Made by a program: the position numbers and the translations under genes. A stretch of 13,644 nt of DNA from Gammaproteobacteria bacterium (GTDB lineage Bacteria; Pseudomonadota; Gammaproteobacteria; Pseudomonadales; Pseudohongiellaceae). How positions within the stretch are numbered: position 1 is the stretch's first letter; each line of letters begins with the position of its first letter. Below are positions 1-7,686 of this stretch, piece after piece. The notes beneath the pieces were generated by a model, which saw only the letters and a program-made list of their open reading frames with translations, was not told the origin of the DNA and searched no databases. The DNA lies in assembly GCA_016762995.1 (NCBI GenBank), contig JAESUT010000171.1, positions 1 to 13,644 of the forward strand, read 5' to 3'.

Positions 1-4
1 ATAA

Positions 5-163
5 AGCGGCCCTAGGGGCTTGCATATCCATGCAGATGTCGCCATTTTAGATGTTGATGGAACCTACAAGCTCACTCTTGTTACAGATTCGCATTCAGGT
101 TCCGGGTTTGGATTGAATAGAAAGCCCGGTCAATACCTAGAAGTCCGCTATTTAGGGCTCTAG
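5..163 (+). other. Orphan open frame upstream of clpX, possible gene remnant
   Basis: This frame is open for 52 codons between a TAA at 2-4 and a TAG at 161-163. It has no ATG or GTG; the only usual start codon is a TTG at 20-22, with no well-placed ribosome binding site. The translation looks protein-like, with alternating beta-type stretches (ADVAILDVDGTYKLTLV) and an ending of GQYLEVRYLGL. I do not recognise it. It is not the C-terminus of ClpP, which is the expected upstream neighbour of clpX. It could be the tail of a gene broken by a frameshift (frame 3 is open from 3 to 50), a small TTG-started gene, or a chance open frame. Stop-to-stop frames of this length do occur by chance. Confidence 0.25.
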
Positions 164-194
164 CCAAAATTTTAGATTTCAGGTTGTAGTTTAG

Positions 195-1487
195 ATGTCA
201 GACGATAACGGTAATAAAGGCGACGATAACGGCAAATTGCTGTATTGCTCGTTCTGCGGTAAGAGTCAACATGAGGTTCGCAAGCTAATTGCGGGCCCAT
301 CGGTGTTCGTGTGTGATGAGTGTGTTGATTTGTGTAACGACATCATTCGTGAAGAGATTCAAGAAAAAGATACCGAAACCACTGCGCGCAAACTACCGAC
401 TCCTCAAGAAATTAAAGAAACTCTTGATGAGTATGTCATTGGGCAGGAAAGTGCAAAGAAGGTGCTTGCCGTAGCGGTATACAACCACTACAAACGCCTG
501 AACTACGCTAAATCTAACGGTGAGGTTGAGCTAAGCAAGAGCAACATCTTGATGGTTGGCCCTACCGGCACGGGCAAGACCCTGCTGGCAGAAACATTGG
601 CGCGCTTGCTGGATGTGCCTTTTACTATTGCCGATGCGACAACGCTCACTGAAGCGGGTTACGTAGGTGAGGACGTCGAGAATATCATTCAGAAGCTGTT
701 ACAAAAATGTGACTACGATGTAGAAAAGGCCCAGATAGGCATCGTCTATATCGATGAAATCGATAAAATATCCCGTAAGTCAGACAATCCATCAATCACT
801 AGAGATGTTTCTGGCGAAGGTGTGCAGCAAGCTTTACTGAAGCTAATTGAGGGCACCGTGGCCTCCGTTCCACCGCAAGGCGGTCGTAAGCATCCGCAGC
901 AAGAGTTCCTGCAAGTCGATACGACAAATATTTTATTCATCTGTGGTGGCGCCTTCGCGGGCTTAGACCGCATCATTCGAGATCGTTCCGATAAGAGTGG
1001 TATTGGTTTCTCTGCAGAGGTGAGATCGAAGGAAGAAGAAGCCAATATGGGGGCGACGTTGCGCGGCGTGGAGCCCGAAGACCTAGTGAAGTACGGCCTT
1101 ATACCGGAATTCGTAGGTCGTTTACCGATGATTGCTACTCTTGATGAGCTGGACTTAGATGCAATGGTACGAATCATCCGAGAACCGAAGAACTCATTAA
1201 CTAAGCAGTATGCTCAGTTGTTTGAAATGGAAGGAGTGGAGATTCAATTCCGTGATGATGCGCTTCGTGCTATCGCCAAAAAGGCAAAAGAGCGCAAGAC
1301 TGGCGCTCGGGGGCTACGCTCTATCATGGAAACAGTGTTATTGGATTCCATGTACAAGATTCCTTCACTGGACAAGGTCAGCAAGATCATCATCGATACT
1401 GCGGTGATCGAAGGGGAGTCAGAGCCTTTGCTGATGTACGAAAATGTCGAGCCGCAGAGCAAATCTGCTGCAGATGAACAGAGCTGA
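195..1487 (+). CDS. clpX: ATP-dependent Clp protease ATP-binding subunit ClpX
   Basis: ClpX is the AAA+ hexamer that unfolds tagged or native substrates in the cytosol and feeds them to the ClpP peptidase. The 430-residue length is normal. The N-terminal zinc domain shows C18, C21, C40 and C43. The AAA+ core has Walker A GPTGTGKT at 122-129, pore loop GYVG at 155-158 and Walker B IVYIDEID at 183-190. It also has the RKH loop at 231-233, the arginine finger R309 in FVGRLP and the sensor-2 arginine R372 in GARGLRS. The IGF loop (270-272) that docks on ClpP is intact, so a ClpP partner should exist in this genome, although clpP is not seen in the 194 bases upstream. The ATG at 195 gives a standard N-terminus, but its ribosome binding site is poor. 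The gene ends in a double stop, TGA TAA. lon follows after 124 nt. Confidence 0.98.
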   Translation: MSDDNGNKGDDNGKLLYCSFCGKSQHEVRKLIAGPSVFVCDECVDLCNDIIREEIQEKDTETTARKLPTPQEIKETLDEYVIGQESAKKVLAVAVYNHYKRLNYAKSNGEVELSKSNILMVGPTGTGKTLLAETLARLLDVPFTIADATTLTEAGYVGEDVENIIQKLLQKCDYDVEKAQIGIVYIDEIDKISRKSDNPSITRDVSGEGVQQALLKLIEGTVASVPPQGGRKHPQQEFLQVDTTNILFICGGAFAGLDRIIRDRSDKSGIGFSAEVRSKEEEANMGATLRGVEPEDLVKYGLIPEFVGRLPMIATLDELDLDAMVRIIREPKNSLTKQYAQLFEMEGVEIQFRDDALRAIAKKAKERKTGARGLRSIMETVLLDSMYKIPSLDKVSKIIIDTAVIEGESEPLLMYENVEPQSKSAADEQS

Positions 1488-1495
1488 TAAAGATC

Positions 1496-1526
1496 TGCCA
1501 GCGCCTTGATATCTGAGGCTCTGGCA
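1496..1526 (+). other. Stem-loop after clpX
   Basis: An 11-bp stem with one mismatch pairs 1496-1506 with 1516-1526 (TGCCAGCGCCT with AGGCTCTGGCA) around a 9-nt loop. It starts 8 nt after the clpX stop. No T-run follows, so it is not a standard intrinsic terminator. It could stabilise the clpX 3' end or act as a partial terminator before lon. It overlaps the heat-shock promoter candidate at 1505-1532. Confidence 0.5.
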
Positions 1527-1532
1527 CCATCA
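1505..1532 (+). promoter_or_regulatory. Sigma-32-like heat-shock promoter candidate for lon
   Basis: CTTGATA at 1505-1511 resembles the sigma-32 -35 element CTTGAAA (6 of 7). After a 13-nt spacer, CACCATCA at 1525-1532 resembles the -10 element CCCCATNT (5 of 7 defined bases). Transcription would start near 1540, about 70 nt before the lon ATG. In E. coli lon is a known sigma-32 heat-shock gene, so the position makes biological sense. The match is by eye only. Confidence 0.45.
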
Positions 1533-1560
1533 TTAGATGTAAGCTCTAAGGCCATCTAAT
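1532..1560 (+). other. Second stem-loop in the clpX-lon spacer
   Basis: Perfect 8-bp arms, ATTAGATG at 1532-1539 and CATCTAAT at 1553-1560, enclose a 13-nt loop. A small CACT/AGTG hairpin (1561-1571) follows at once. The arms are AT-rich and no T-run follows. If transcription starts at the sigma-32-like promoter, this structure would sit at the very 5' end of the lon message. If reading comes through from clpX, it lies in the intercistronic region. Confidence 0.35.
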
Positions 1561-1611
1561 CACTTTTAGTGCGCAGTAGTTAAGCGTGTCCACAAATTCA
1601 TAGAGTAGTAT

Positions 1612-4041
1612 ATGAGCATATCGCCTGACGATCTCAGTAACACACAATTTCCACTATTGCCGCTGCGAGATGTAGTGGTCTATCCGCAAATCGTTCAGCC
1701 TTTATTCGTCGGCAGACCTAAATCCATCAAAGCCTTGGAAATAGCCATGGCAAGCAACAAGCAGGTCTTGTTGGTAGCGCAGAAGAATGCGTCCGACGAT
1801 GAGCCTGCAGCCGATGATCTATATCAGATCGGTACAGTCGCAACGATTCTGCAGCTGATTCGCTTGCCAGATGGCACAGTCAAGGTGCTTGTTGAGGGCC
1901 TAGATAGAGCGCAATTGCGTAACGTCAGCTTCGATGCTGATCATTTTCGTGCCGAGATCCTTGTTCTCAATACTGATCCGATTCCCGAGAAAGAGTCTGA
2001 ATTATTGATTCGTTCTCTGCTTTCACAATTTGAGCAGTATGTGCAGCTCAGCAAGAAGATACCGCCAGAGGTAATGACTTCTATCTCCAGCATCGATGAG
2101 CCTGGGCGCTTAGTTGACACCATCGCTAATCACATGACTCTGCAGCTCGCGGAGAAGCAGAACCTACTTGAGTTAGTTAGCTTGCAGGCAAGAGTCGAAC
2201 ACCTGATGGCACTGATCGAGTCAGAAATCGATCTGTTTCAAGTAGAGAAGCGCATTCGCGGACGCGTGAAGAAGCAGATGGAGAAAAGTCAGCGTGAGTA
2301 TTACCTGAATGAACAAATGAAGGCCATTCAGAAAGAAATGGGCGAGATGGATGATGTGCCGAACGAGGCAGAGGAGCTTAAAGCTCGCATCGATGATGCG
2401 GGTATGCCTAAAGAAGCAAAAGAGAAGGCCGTATCGGAGTTAAATAAATTGAAGCAGATGTCACCGATGTCATCGGAAGCTTCTGTTGTACGCACCTACC
2501 TCGATTGGATGGTTAGCATTCCGTGGAAGAAGCGCTCCAAGGTACGGATGGATTTGGTAAAGGCCGAGGAAATTCTCGAGACAGACCATTATGGCCTCAA
2601 GGAAGTTAAGGAACGAATTCTCGAATATCTCGCCGTGCAGAAGCGCGTAAAGAAACTGAAAGGCCCGATTCTCTGTCTAGTGGGGCCACCGGGTGTAGGT
2701 AAGACCTCGCTAGGAGAGTCGATTGCGAGGGCGACCAATAGGAAGTTTGTGCGCATGGCGCTTGGTGGCGTTCGTGACGAAGCAGAGATCAGAGGACATA
2801 GGAAAACCTATATTGGCTCCTTGCCGGGTAAATTGGTGCAGAAATTATCCAAGGTTGGCGTCAAAAACCCACTGTTTTTGTTAGACGAAATCGACAAGAT
2901 GGGCATGGATAATCGCGGAGATCCTGCTTCTGCCTTACTGGAGGTATTAGATCCAGAGCAAAATCACAGCTTCAATGACCACTATCTTGAGGTCGATTAT
3001 GACCTTTCGGAAGTTATGTTTGTATGTACCTCGAATAGCATGAACATTCCTGAGGCGCTACTGGACCGTATGGAGGTGATTCGACTTCCAGGGTACACAG
3101 AGGAAGAAAAAATAAGCATCGCTGAGCGCTACCTGATTCCCAAGCAGAAGAAGAACAACGGTGTTAAAGATGAGGAATTGACCTTCACTACAGAGCCTAT
3201 TAGTGACTTGGTTCGTTATTACACTCGTGAGGCTGGAGTCCGTGGTCTGGAACGAGAAATAGCCAAGATCTGCCGCAAGGTAGTTAAGGAGAACTCTCTA
3301 GATGGCAGTGCCGAGGCGGTTAACCTCACCTCAATGGAATTGGAGCGCTATTCTGGTGTTCGCAAATATGATTACGGCAAGGCGGAAGATAAAAACCTGG
3401 TAGGTCAGGTTAACGGACTGGCTTGGACCTCCGTAGGTGGAGAATTGCTTACGATAGAAGCGGTTGCTGTTAATGGTAAGGGAAAAACCATCATGACAGG
3501 TTCTCTTGGCGACGTGATGCAGGAGTCGATTCAAGCGGCATTTACCGTGGTTAGGAGTCGAGCGGAGTCGCTTGGCCTACCCGTTAATTTCCATGAAAAA
3601 CACGATCTTCACATACACGTGCCAGAAGGGGCGACTCCCAAAGATGGGCCTAGTGCGGGCGTGGGTATGTGCACGGCTCTGGTATCAGCCCTGACCTCTA
3701 TTCCTGTTCGCGCCGACGTGGCTATGACCGGAGAAATTACACTACGCGGGCAGGTGTTGAAAATAGGAGGGCTGAAGGAAAAATTATTGGCCGCGCACCG
3801 AGGAAATATTAAGACTGTGCTAATTCCTGCCGACAACGAAAGAGACCTTAAAGAAATACCGGACAATATTAAAGCGGATTTAGACATCATTCCTGTTCGT
3901 TGGATCGATCAAGTGTTGGAGCATGCGTTGGAGTACCAACCGACTCCATTAAGCAATGATAAAAAAGCGTCCTCAGGTAAAGATGCAAAGCAGGAAGATA
4001 AAGATAAAAGTAGTGATGAAAAGCACATAAATACCCATTGA
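1612..4041 (+). CDS. lon: Lon protease (ATP-dependent serine protease La)
   Basis: Lon is a homohexameric cytosolic AAA+ protease that degrades misfolded proteins and short-lived regulators. At 809 residues it has a normal LonA layout. The N-terminal substrate domain opens with [13 protein letters not shown] (13-25), and a coiled-coil region lies around 180-290. The AAA+ module has Walker A GPPGVGKT at 358-365 and Walker [10 protein letters not shown] at 421-429. The C-terminal protease domain has catalytic S681 in KDGPSAG and K724 in GGLKEKL, the same 43-residue spacing as in E. coli. The last 30 or so residues form a Lys/Asp/Ser-rich tail after the conserved fold. The ribosome binding site is weak. 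Expression could come from the upstream sigma-32-like promoter, from clpX read-through, or both. Confidence 0.98.
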   Translation: MSISPDDLSNTQFPLLPLRDVVVYPQIVQPLFVGRPKSIKALEIAMASNKQVLLVAQKNASDDEPAADDLYQIGTVATILQLIRLPDGTVKVLVEGLDRAQLRNVSFDADHFRAEILVLNTDPIPEKESELLIRSLLSQFEQYVQLSKKIPPEVMTSISSIDEPGRLVDTIANHMTLQLAEKQNLLELVSLQARVEHLMALIESEIDLFQVEKRIRGRVKKQMEKSQREYYLNEQMKAIQKEMGEMDDVPNEAEELKARIDDAGMPKEAKEKAVSELNKLKQMSPMSSEASVVRTYLDWMVSIPWKKRSKVRMDLVKAEEILETDHYGLKEVKERILEYLAVQKRVKKLKGPILCLVGPPGVGKTSLGESIARATNRKFVRMALGGVRDEAEIRGHRKTYIGSLPGKLVQKLSKVGVKNPLFLLDEIDKMGMDNRGDPASALLEVLDPEQNHSFNDHYLEVDYDLSEVMFVCTSNSMNIPEALLDRMEVIRLPGYTEEEKISIAERYLIPKQKKNNGVKDEELTFTTEPISDLVRYYTREAGVRGLEREIAKICRKVVKENSLDGSAEAVNLTSMELERYSGVRKYDYGKAEDKNLVGQVNGLAWTSVGGELLTIEAVAVNGKGKTIMTGSLGDVMQESIQAAFTVVRSRAESLGLPVNFHEKHDLHIHVPEGATPKDGPSAGVGMCTALVSALTSIPVRADVAMTGEITLRGQVLKIGGLKEKLLAAHRGNIKTVLIPADNERDLKEIPDNIKADLDIIPVRWIDQVLEHALEYQPTPLSNDKKASSGKDAKQEDKDKSSDEKHINTH

Positions 4042-4057
4042 TACAGCGTGTTTCCTG

Positions 4058-4087
4058 TTGACATAGCTTTCACCCAATTGGTATAAA
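4058..4087 (+). promoter_or_regulatory. Strong sigma-70 promoter for hupB
   Basis: A perfect -35 box TTGACA at 4058-4063 is followed by an 18-nt spacer and a -10 box TATAAA at 4082-4087 (5 of 6). It begins 17 nt after the lon stop and points at hupB. Transcription would start near 4094, giving an untranslated leader of about 178 nt. This is the best promoter match in the window and suits an abundant nucleoid protein. Confidence 0.75.
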
Positions 4088-4093
4088 GGTTAG

Positions 4094-4271
4094 GTATTAC
4101 GGTGGGTTTACGTCATATTTATGGGAAAAGAATTAGATAGAGCCAGCGCTTAGAATTTGTGTGTATTGATCAGCAGTATTGCACTAAATACACCAGCATT
4201 TTTTAGGCGTTTATAGATTAAAAAAATCACTTAAATTTGGAAATCACTTAAATTTAGAAAAAGGGGATAAC
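4094..4271 (+). other. Long hupB leader region
   Basis: This stretch has no gene. It lies between the predicted hupB start site and the hupB start codon and becomes very AT-rich towards its end. It holds an inverted repeat, GTGTATT at 4161-4167 with AATACAC at 4187-4193, around a 19-nt loop, and the tandem repeat described separately. A leader this long may fold and affect translation or decay. E. coli hupB is driven from several promoters and regulated after transcription, so this is plausible, but the role here is inferred. Confidence 0.4.
4224..4257 (+). repeat. 17-bp tandem repeat, two copies
   Basis: The unit AAATCACTTAAATTTGG at 4224-4240 repeats directly at 4241-4257 with one base changed (16 of 17 match). 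The second copy ends 3 nt before the hupB ribosome binding site. It could be a double protein-binding site or a recent slippage duplication. I could not match it to a known operator, and the fit to the IHF consensus is poor. Confidence 0.85.
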
Positions 4272-4274
4272 GTG
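4261..4274 (+). promoter_or_regulatory. Ribosome binding site and GTG start of hupB
   Basis: AAGGGG at 4261-4266 lies 5 nt before a GTG at 4272-4274. There is no ATG nearby in frame, and the GTG gives the standard HU N-terminus (MNKSELID), so the GTG start is well supported. Confidence 0.8.
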
Positions 4275-4547
4275 AATAAATCAGAATTAATAGATGCTGT
4301 TGCCGCTAGTGCGGACCTTCCTAAAGCTGCCGCTGGTCGTGCTATCGATGCAATGATTGACGCAATTACAAGTTCTTTGAAGAAAGAAGATCCAGTTGTG
4401 TTGGTTGGTTTTGGAACTTTTGCCACTAAGCACAGAGCGGCTAGAACTGGTCGTAACCCTCAAACCGGCGAGCCAATTCAAATTAAGGCAGCCCGTGTCC
4501 CTAGCTTTAAAGCAGGCAAGGCACTTAAGGATTCTGTTAATTCTTAG
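4272..4547 (+). CDS. hupB: DNA-binding protein HU-beta
   Basis: HU is a small, abundant dimer that bends and compacts DNA with little sequence preference and takes part in replication, recombination and supercoiling control. The 91 residues cover the whole family length. Helices fill 1-40. The beta-arm signature follows: GFGTF at 47-51, then [13 protein letters not shown] at 55-67, with the DNA-intercalating proline at P63 on the arm tip. The C-terminus [13 protein letters not shown] is typical of HU. IHF subunits differ in this arm, so HU is the firm call; the beta assignment rests on its place after lon. Translation starts at GTG. The gene has its own strong promoter after lon, and a terminator lies 145 nt downstream. 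Confidence 0.96.
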   Translation: MNKSELIDAVAASADLPKAAAGRAIDAMIDAITSSLKKEDPVVLVGFGTFATKHRAARTGRNPQTGEPIQIKAARVPSFKAGKALKDSVNS

Positions 4548-4690
4548 TTGAGTTAGCTGGACTGCAAGTTCAATAGTTAAGCTGAGATTATCTCAGGTGT
4601 TACAGATTCAATGCTCTAGAATTTATAGCCACGGATCTAATTGAATGGGGTGGAGAGGCTTCTTTCCCCCGCAGTTCCCAAGAGAAAGTA
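4548..4690 (+). other. Structured region after hupB (3' UTR or small RNA candidate)
   Basis: No open frame of interest lies here. Two hairpins precede the terminator. The first has arms CTGAGA at 4582-4587 and TCTCAG at 4591-4596 with a TTA loop. The second pairs 4648-4657 with 4662-4670 (9 bp including one G-U pair, one bulged T) around a GCTT loop. With the terminator at 4692-4716 this makes a three-hairpin 3' end. I find no convincing promoter inside, so a long, folded hupB 3' UTR, possibly processed, is more likely than an independent small RNA. Confidence 0.35.
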
Positions 4691-4691
4691 G

Positions 4692-4716
4692 GGCGCATCT
4701 ATGATGCGCCTTTTTT
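4692..4716 (+). terminator. Intrinsic terminator of hupB
   Basis: A perfect 8-bp GC-rich stem (GGCGCATC at 4692-4699, GATGCGCC at 4703-4710) closes a TAT loop and is followed directly by six T residues at 4711-4716. This is a textbook rho-independent terminator. It ends the hupB transcript and insulates ppiD. Confidence 0.93.
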
Positions 4717-4719
4717 GGT

Positions 4720-4748
4720 TTACGAATTACATTACTACTTCCCATAAT
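4720..4748 (+). promoter_or_regulatory. Promoter candidate for ppiD
   Basis: TTACGA at 4720-4725 (3 of 6 to the -35 consensus), a 17-nt spacer and CATAAT at 4743-4748 (5 of 6 to the -10) lie just after the hupB terminator and 43 nt before the ppiD ATG. The terminator makes a separate ppiD promoter necessary, and this is the best match in the gap. Confidence 0.4.
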
Positions 4749-4791
4749 TGCCAGTAGTAGAGTAGCGATTTAGCGAAATTTAGGAACAACT

Positions 4792-6684
4792 ATGCTGCAA
4801 GATATACGTGACAATTCACAAGGCGTGATAGCCAAAGTCATCATCGGCTTCATCGTGGCGATATTTGCTCTTTTCGGAGTGGATTCGATTATGACTGGTT
4901 TCATAACATCGCCGCCAGTCGCTGAAATCAATGGTGAGGAAATTACCGAAGCCCAGCTGCAGGTGAATACACAGAATCTATTGAATTCCATTGGTGGAAG
5001 CGCTGATTCTCTAGATCAGGGCTTACTTGAGCAAATCGCGCTGTCGCAGATACTCGAAGAAGTGTTGCTAAGGCAATCTGCCCAAGGGGCAAAGATGGCT
5101 GTGTCTAGCAATCGAGTCGATAGGTCGATTATAGAAAATCCAAATTTCCAGATAAACGGTGTGTTCAACTCCGATCTAGCGGTACGGACAATGGCTAGTC
5201 AGGGTTTCAGCATTCCTATTTATAGAGAATCGTTGCAGCAGCAAATGCTGCTGTCACAGCTTGCTAACGCGTACAGTAGTTCTGCCTTTGTCACTGACTC
5301 CGAATTGGAACGAATAGCTGGCTTGTCGGCTCAGACGCGCGACTTTCGCTATCTCTCCATTCCGCTAGGTACGCGTACTCTCGGTGTGGCGATATCAGAT
5401 GCTGAGATTCTAAGTTACTTTGAAGAGAACCAGCAAGATTTTACGCAGCCCGAGACCGTATCGGTGAGTTATGTGATGCTGGATAAGAATGTAATCTCAA
5501 ATGAGATTGAGCTCGATGAAGGTGTCGTTCAAGCGCAATATGAAACGGAGAGGTCTGCATTTGAGGGGTCGGCTGAAAAACGCGCCTCCCACATATTGTT
5601 CGAAGTAGGAGGTGATCTCAGCGAAGATGAGGCTCTAGAGATGGCAGCTGCAGCTAAGCAGCGACTCGATGCTGGTGAAGACTTTGGAACGGTAGCGTTG
5701 GAAATGTCTACAGACACCGCGTCTGCAGAAGAGGATGGAGATATCGGCTATACCGATGGTAGTGCCTTTCCTGCCGCCATCGAAGAAGCGCTAGAAACTT
5801 TGGCCTTGAATGAGGTTTCCGGCCCGGTCATTTCGGATTTCGGCGTTCACATCGTGATGCTCACTGAAGACTCAGAAAACGTATTTCAGGATTTTGATGA
5901 AGTTTCTGCACGAATTGAGCGCGAGTTAAAGAGCTCAGAAGTAGAACTTATTTACGCGCAGCGATTGGGGGATCTTTCTAATTTGGCGTTTGAGACAGGA
6001 AACCTAGAAACGATTTCTGAAGAGCTCGAAATGGATGTGCTCATCAGTGGTGATTTCGATCGTACGGGAGGAAGTGGTATTTTCTCCAATCAGGCTCTTA
6101 TTGCTGCCGCATTTTCTGAGGAGGTTTTGCTTGGGGGTAACAACAGTGATGTGGTTGAACTAAGTCCTTCACAGGCTGTTGTGATGAATGTAGTGCTTTT
6201 CAATGAGGCTGCTGTTCTCCCGCTTGAGGAAGTCGAGCCAGAGATAGCCGTATTAATTCGCACTGAGATGGAGCGTAAGGCAGTTGAAGACCTCAATGAT
6301 CAGCTTCTAACTAACATAGAAAACGGCACGTCTATTGACCAGATTATGGCTGATAACGAACTAGAATGGCGTATTGAAGAAGGCGCAAACAGGGGCGCCG
6401 TAACTGTTAATCGGGAAATTATAAATCATGTCTTTTCTATGTCTTTAGCCGATTTGGATACGCCTGCCTATGACAACCTTTCATTAATCAATGACACGGC
6501 GGTCATTGTTGAGCTGAATAGTATCAATGCAGGCTCAATAGCTTCATTGGCACAGGCAGATCGAGAAAGCATGGTTAGTTCTATGATCTCAGATTTAGGC
6601 AATAGTGACTTCCAAGCCTATATGAGCAACTTGCAAGAGAATGCGGACATCGAGTCGCGCATTCTAGACGGGGAGCCGCTTTAG
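4792..6684 (+). CDS. ppiD: Periplasmic membrane-anchored chaperone PpiD (parvulin-like)
   Basis: PpiD is anchored in the inner membrane next to the SecYEG translocon and helps newly exported proteins fold. The 630 residues match the family length. A short cytoplasmic start with DNSQG is followed by one membrane segment at about 12-34, then a SurA-like N-terminal chaperone region starting PPVAEINGEEIT (41-52). One parvulin domain spans about 263-358, from RASHILF to FGVHIVML, and keeps both typical histidines, H267 and H353. In E. coli the PpiD parvulin domain is reported to have little or no isomerase activity, so catalysis cannot be assumed. The periplasmic part is rich in Glu and Asp. The ribosome binding site AGGA at 4782-4785 supports the ATG. 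The gene follows hupB, as in E. coli and Pseudomonas. Confidence 0.95.
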   Translation: MLQDIRDNSQGVIAKVIIGFIVAIFALFGVDSIMTGFITSPPVAEINGEEITEAQLQVNTQNLLNSIGGSADSLDQGLLEQIALSQILEEVLLRQSAQGAKMAVSSNRVDRSIIENPNFQINGVFNSDLAVRTMASQGFSIPIYRESLQQQMLLSQLANAYSSSAFVTDSELERIAGLSAQTRDFRYLSIPLGTRTLGVAISDAEILSYFEENQQDFTQPETVSVSYVMLDKNVISNEIELDEGVVQAQYETERSAFEGSAEKRASHILFEVGGDLSEDEALEMAAAAKQRLDAGEDFGTVALEMSTDTASAEEDGDIGYTDGSAFPAAIEEALETLALNEVSGPVISDFGVHIVMLTEDSENVFQDFDEVSARIERELKSSEVELIYAQRLGDLSNLAFETGNLETISEELEMDVLISGDFDRTGGSGIFSNQALIAAAFSEEVLLGGNNSDVVELSPSQAVVMNVVLFNEAAVLPLEEVEPEIAVLIRTEMERKAVEDLNDQLLTNIENGTSIDQIMADNELEWRIEEGANRGAVTVNREIINHVFSMSLADLDTPAYDNLSLINDTAVIVELNSINAGSIASLAQADRESMVSSMISDLGNSDFQAYMSNLQENADIESRILDGEPL

Positions 6685-6709
6685 CTTATCAGTTAAAAAC
6701 GTTCTTGAC

Positions 6710-6741
6710 GCCGCAGGGTCGTTTTCTAACGAAGCTGCGGC
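6710..6741. terminator. Hairpin between convergent ppiD and fabI
   Basis: GCCGCAG at 6710-6716 pairs with CTGCGGC at 6735-6741, and inside it TCGTT at 6719-6723 pairs with AACGA at 6728-6732 around a TTCT loop. The result is 12 bp with a 2x2 internal loop. It lies midway between two genes that converge, where a two-way terminator is expected. Neither side has a T-run directly adjoining the stem, so it is not a canonical terminator. An alternative pairing of AAAACG (6696-6701) with CGTTTT (6720-6725) could compete. Confidence 0.5.
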
Positions 6742-6771
6742 AACCTAAATAACTTTTCAATTCCTAGGCGG

Positions 6772-7578
6772 CTAGTTCTCTTCAGTAGCGAGATCGTTGA
6801 GCGACCCCATGGCGGTAGTGTTGAAGCCGCCATCGACATAGAGAATCTCGCCACTGATCCCAGACGCTAGGTCAGAGCAAAGAAAGCTGGCAGCATTCCC
6901 CACTTCGCTGATGGTAACGTTTCGCCTCAGAGGCGTTTGCTGCGCATTGTGCTTAAGCATTTTCCTAAAGCTTTTTATGCCGGCAGATGCGAGGGTCTTT
7001 ATCGGGCCTGCAGATATAGCATTTACTCTCGTTCCTTCAGGCCCAAGACTTGCAGCCATATAACGTACGTTGGCTTCTAGGCTGGCTTTTGCTAAGCCCA
7101 TAACATTGTAGTTAGGAAGGCTGCGTACTGCCCCTAGGTAGCTTAGAGTGAGTAGCGATCCGTTCCTGCCAGCCATCATGGACTTTCCAGCCTTAGCGAG
7201 AGCGACGAAGCTGTAGGAGCTAATTTCGTGCGCCATCAAGAATCCCTCTCGTGTTGTTACGTCGACATAGTTTCCGTCGAGCTCATTGCTAGGAGCGAAT
7301 GCAAGACAGTGAACAATTCCATCTAGGCCATCCCATTTTTTGCCGAGCTCCTTGAATAGGTCTGCTATCTCTTCGTCTTTGCCGACATCACATGGAAATA
7401 TTAAATCAGAGTCCCAGGTTGCCGCAAACTTAAGAACACGCTCCTTGAGCCTCTCGTTCTGATAGGTGAACGCTAGCTCGGCGCCTTCGCGATGCATCGC
7501 CTCGGCTATGCCTGAGGCGATTGAGAGCTTGCTAGCAACGCCAAGAATTAGGTATTTTTTTCCGCTTAGATAGCCCAT
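6772..7578 (-). CDS. fabI: Enoyl-[acyl-carrier-protein] reductase (NADH) FabI
   Basis: FabI performs the last step of each fatty acid elongation round, reducing trans-2-enoyl-ACP with NADH. The protein is a cytosolic short-chain dehydrogenase-type tetramer. With the ATG at 7578 it has 268 residues, close to E. coli (262). It shows the nucleotide site [13 protein letters not shown] at 13-25 and the active-site block [20 protein letters not shown]. Catalytic Y147, Y157 and K164 keep the FabI spacing. An in-frame ATG at 7644 would add 22 polar residues absent from the family; the AGGA at 7586-7589 supports the shorter form. Residue 93, glycine in E. coli (site of triclosan-resistance changes), is alanine here. 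The POT gene ends 108 nt upstream, so fabI may share its transcript or use its own promoter. Confidence 0.97.
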   Translation of the reverse strand: MGYLSGKKYLILGVASKLSIASGIAEAMHREGAELAFTYQNERLKERVLKFAATWDSDLIFPCDVGKDEEIADLFKELGKKWDGLDGIVHCLAFAPSNELDGNYVDVTTREGFLMAHEISSYSFVALAKAGKSMMAGRNGSLLTLSYLGAVRSLPNYNVMGLAKASLEANVRYMAASLGPEGTRVNAISAGPIKTLASAGIKSFRKMLKHNAQQTPLRRNVTISEVGNAASFLCSDLASGISGEILYVDGGFNTTAMGSLNDLATEEN

Positions 7579-7635
7579 GGCTTTATCCTGTTTTAGCTGG
7601 TTTTTATGGTGATATTTTACTGTATTTTGGGAGGG

Positions 7636-7664
7636 ATTACCCATATCTCATCGCTAACTAGCAA
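7636..7664 (-). promoter_or_regulatory. Weak promoter candidate for fabI
   Basis: Read on the - strand, TTGCTA (7659-7664) and GGTAAT (7636-7641) are separated by 17 nt and match sigma-70 boxes at 4 of 6 each. The pair lies in the 108-nt gap before fabI. An essential gene at the end of a run often has its own promoter, but this match is modest. Confidence 0.25.
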
Positions 7665-7686
7665 GAGCCGCGATAAAACCCTTGAA

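Noticed and set aside
155..178. Possible terminator GGC-TCTA-GCC followed by AAAATTTT before clpX
   Set aside because: The stem is only 3-4 bp, too short to stop transcription.
746..1177. Long open frame on the - strand inside clpX
   Set aside because: It lies wholly opposite a clearly real gene, is rich in Ser, Arg and Pro as expected for antisense reading, and resembles no family.
4224..4257. CRISPR-like or IHF site reading of the tandem repeat before hupB
   Set aside because: Only two units with no spacers, and the fit to the IHF consensus fails in the TTR part.
7579..7644. N-terminal extension of FabI to an in-frame ATG at 7644
   Set aside because: The extra 22 residues are polar and not part of the FabI fold, while the ATG at 7578 has an AGGA at good spacing and gives the usual N-terminus.
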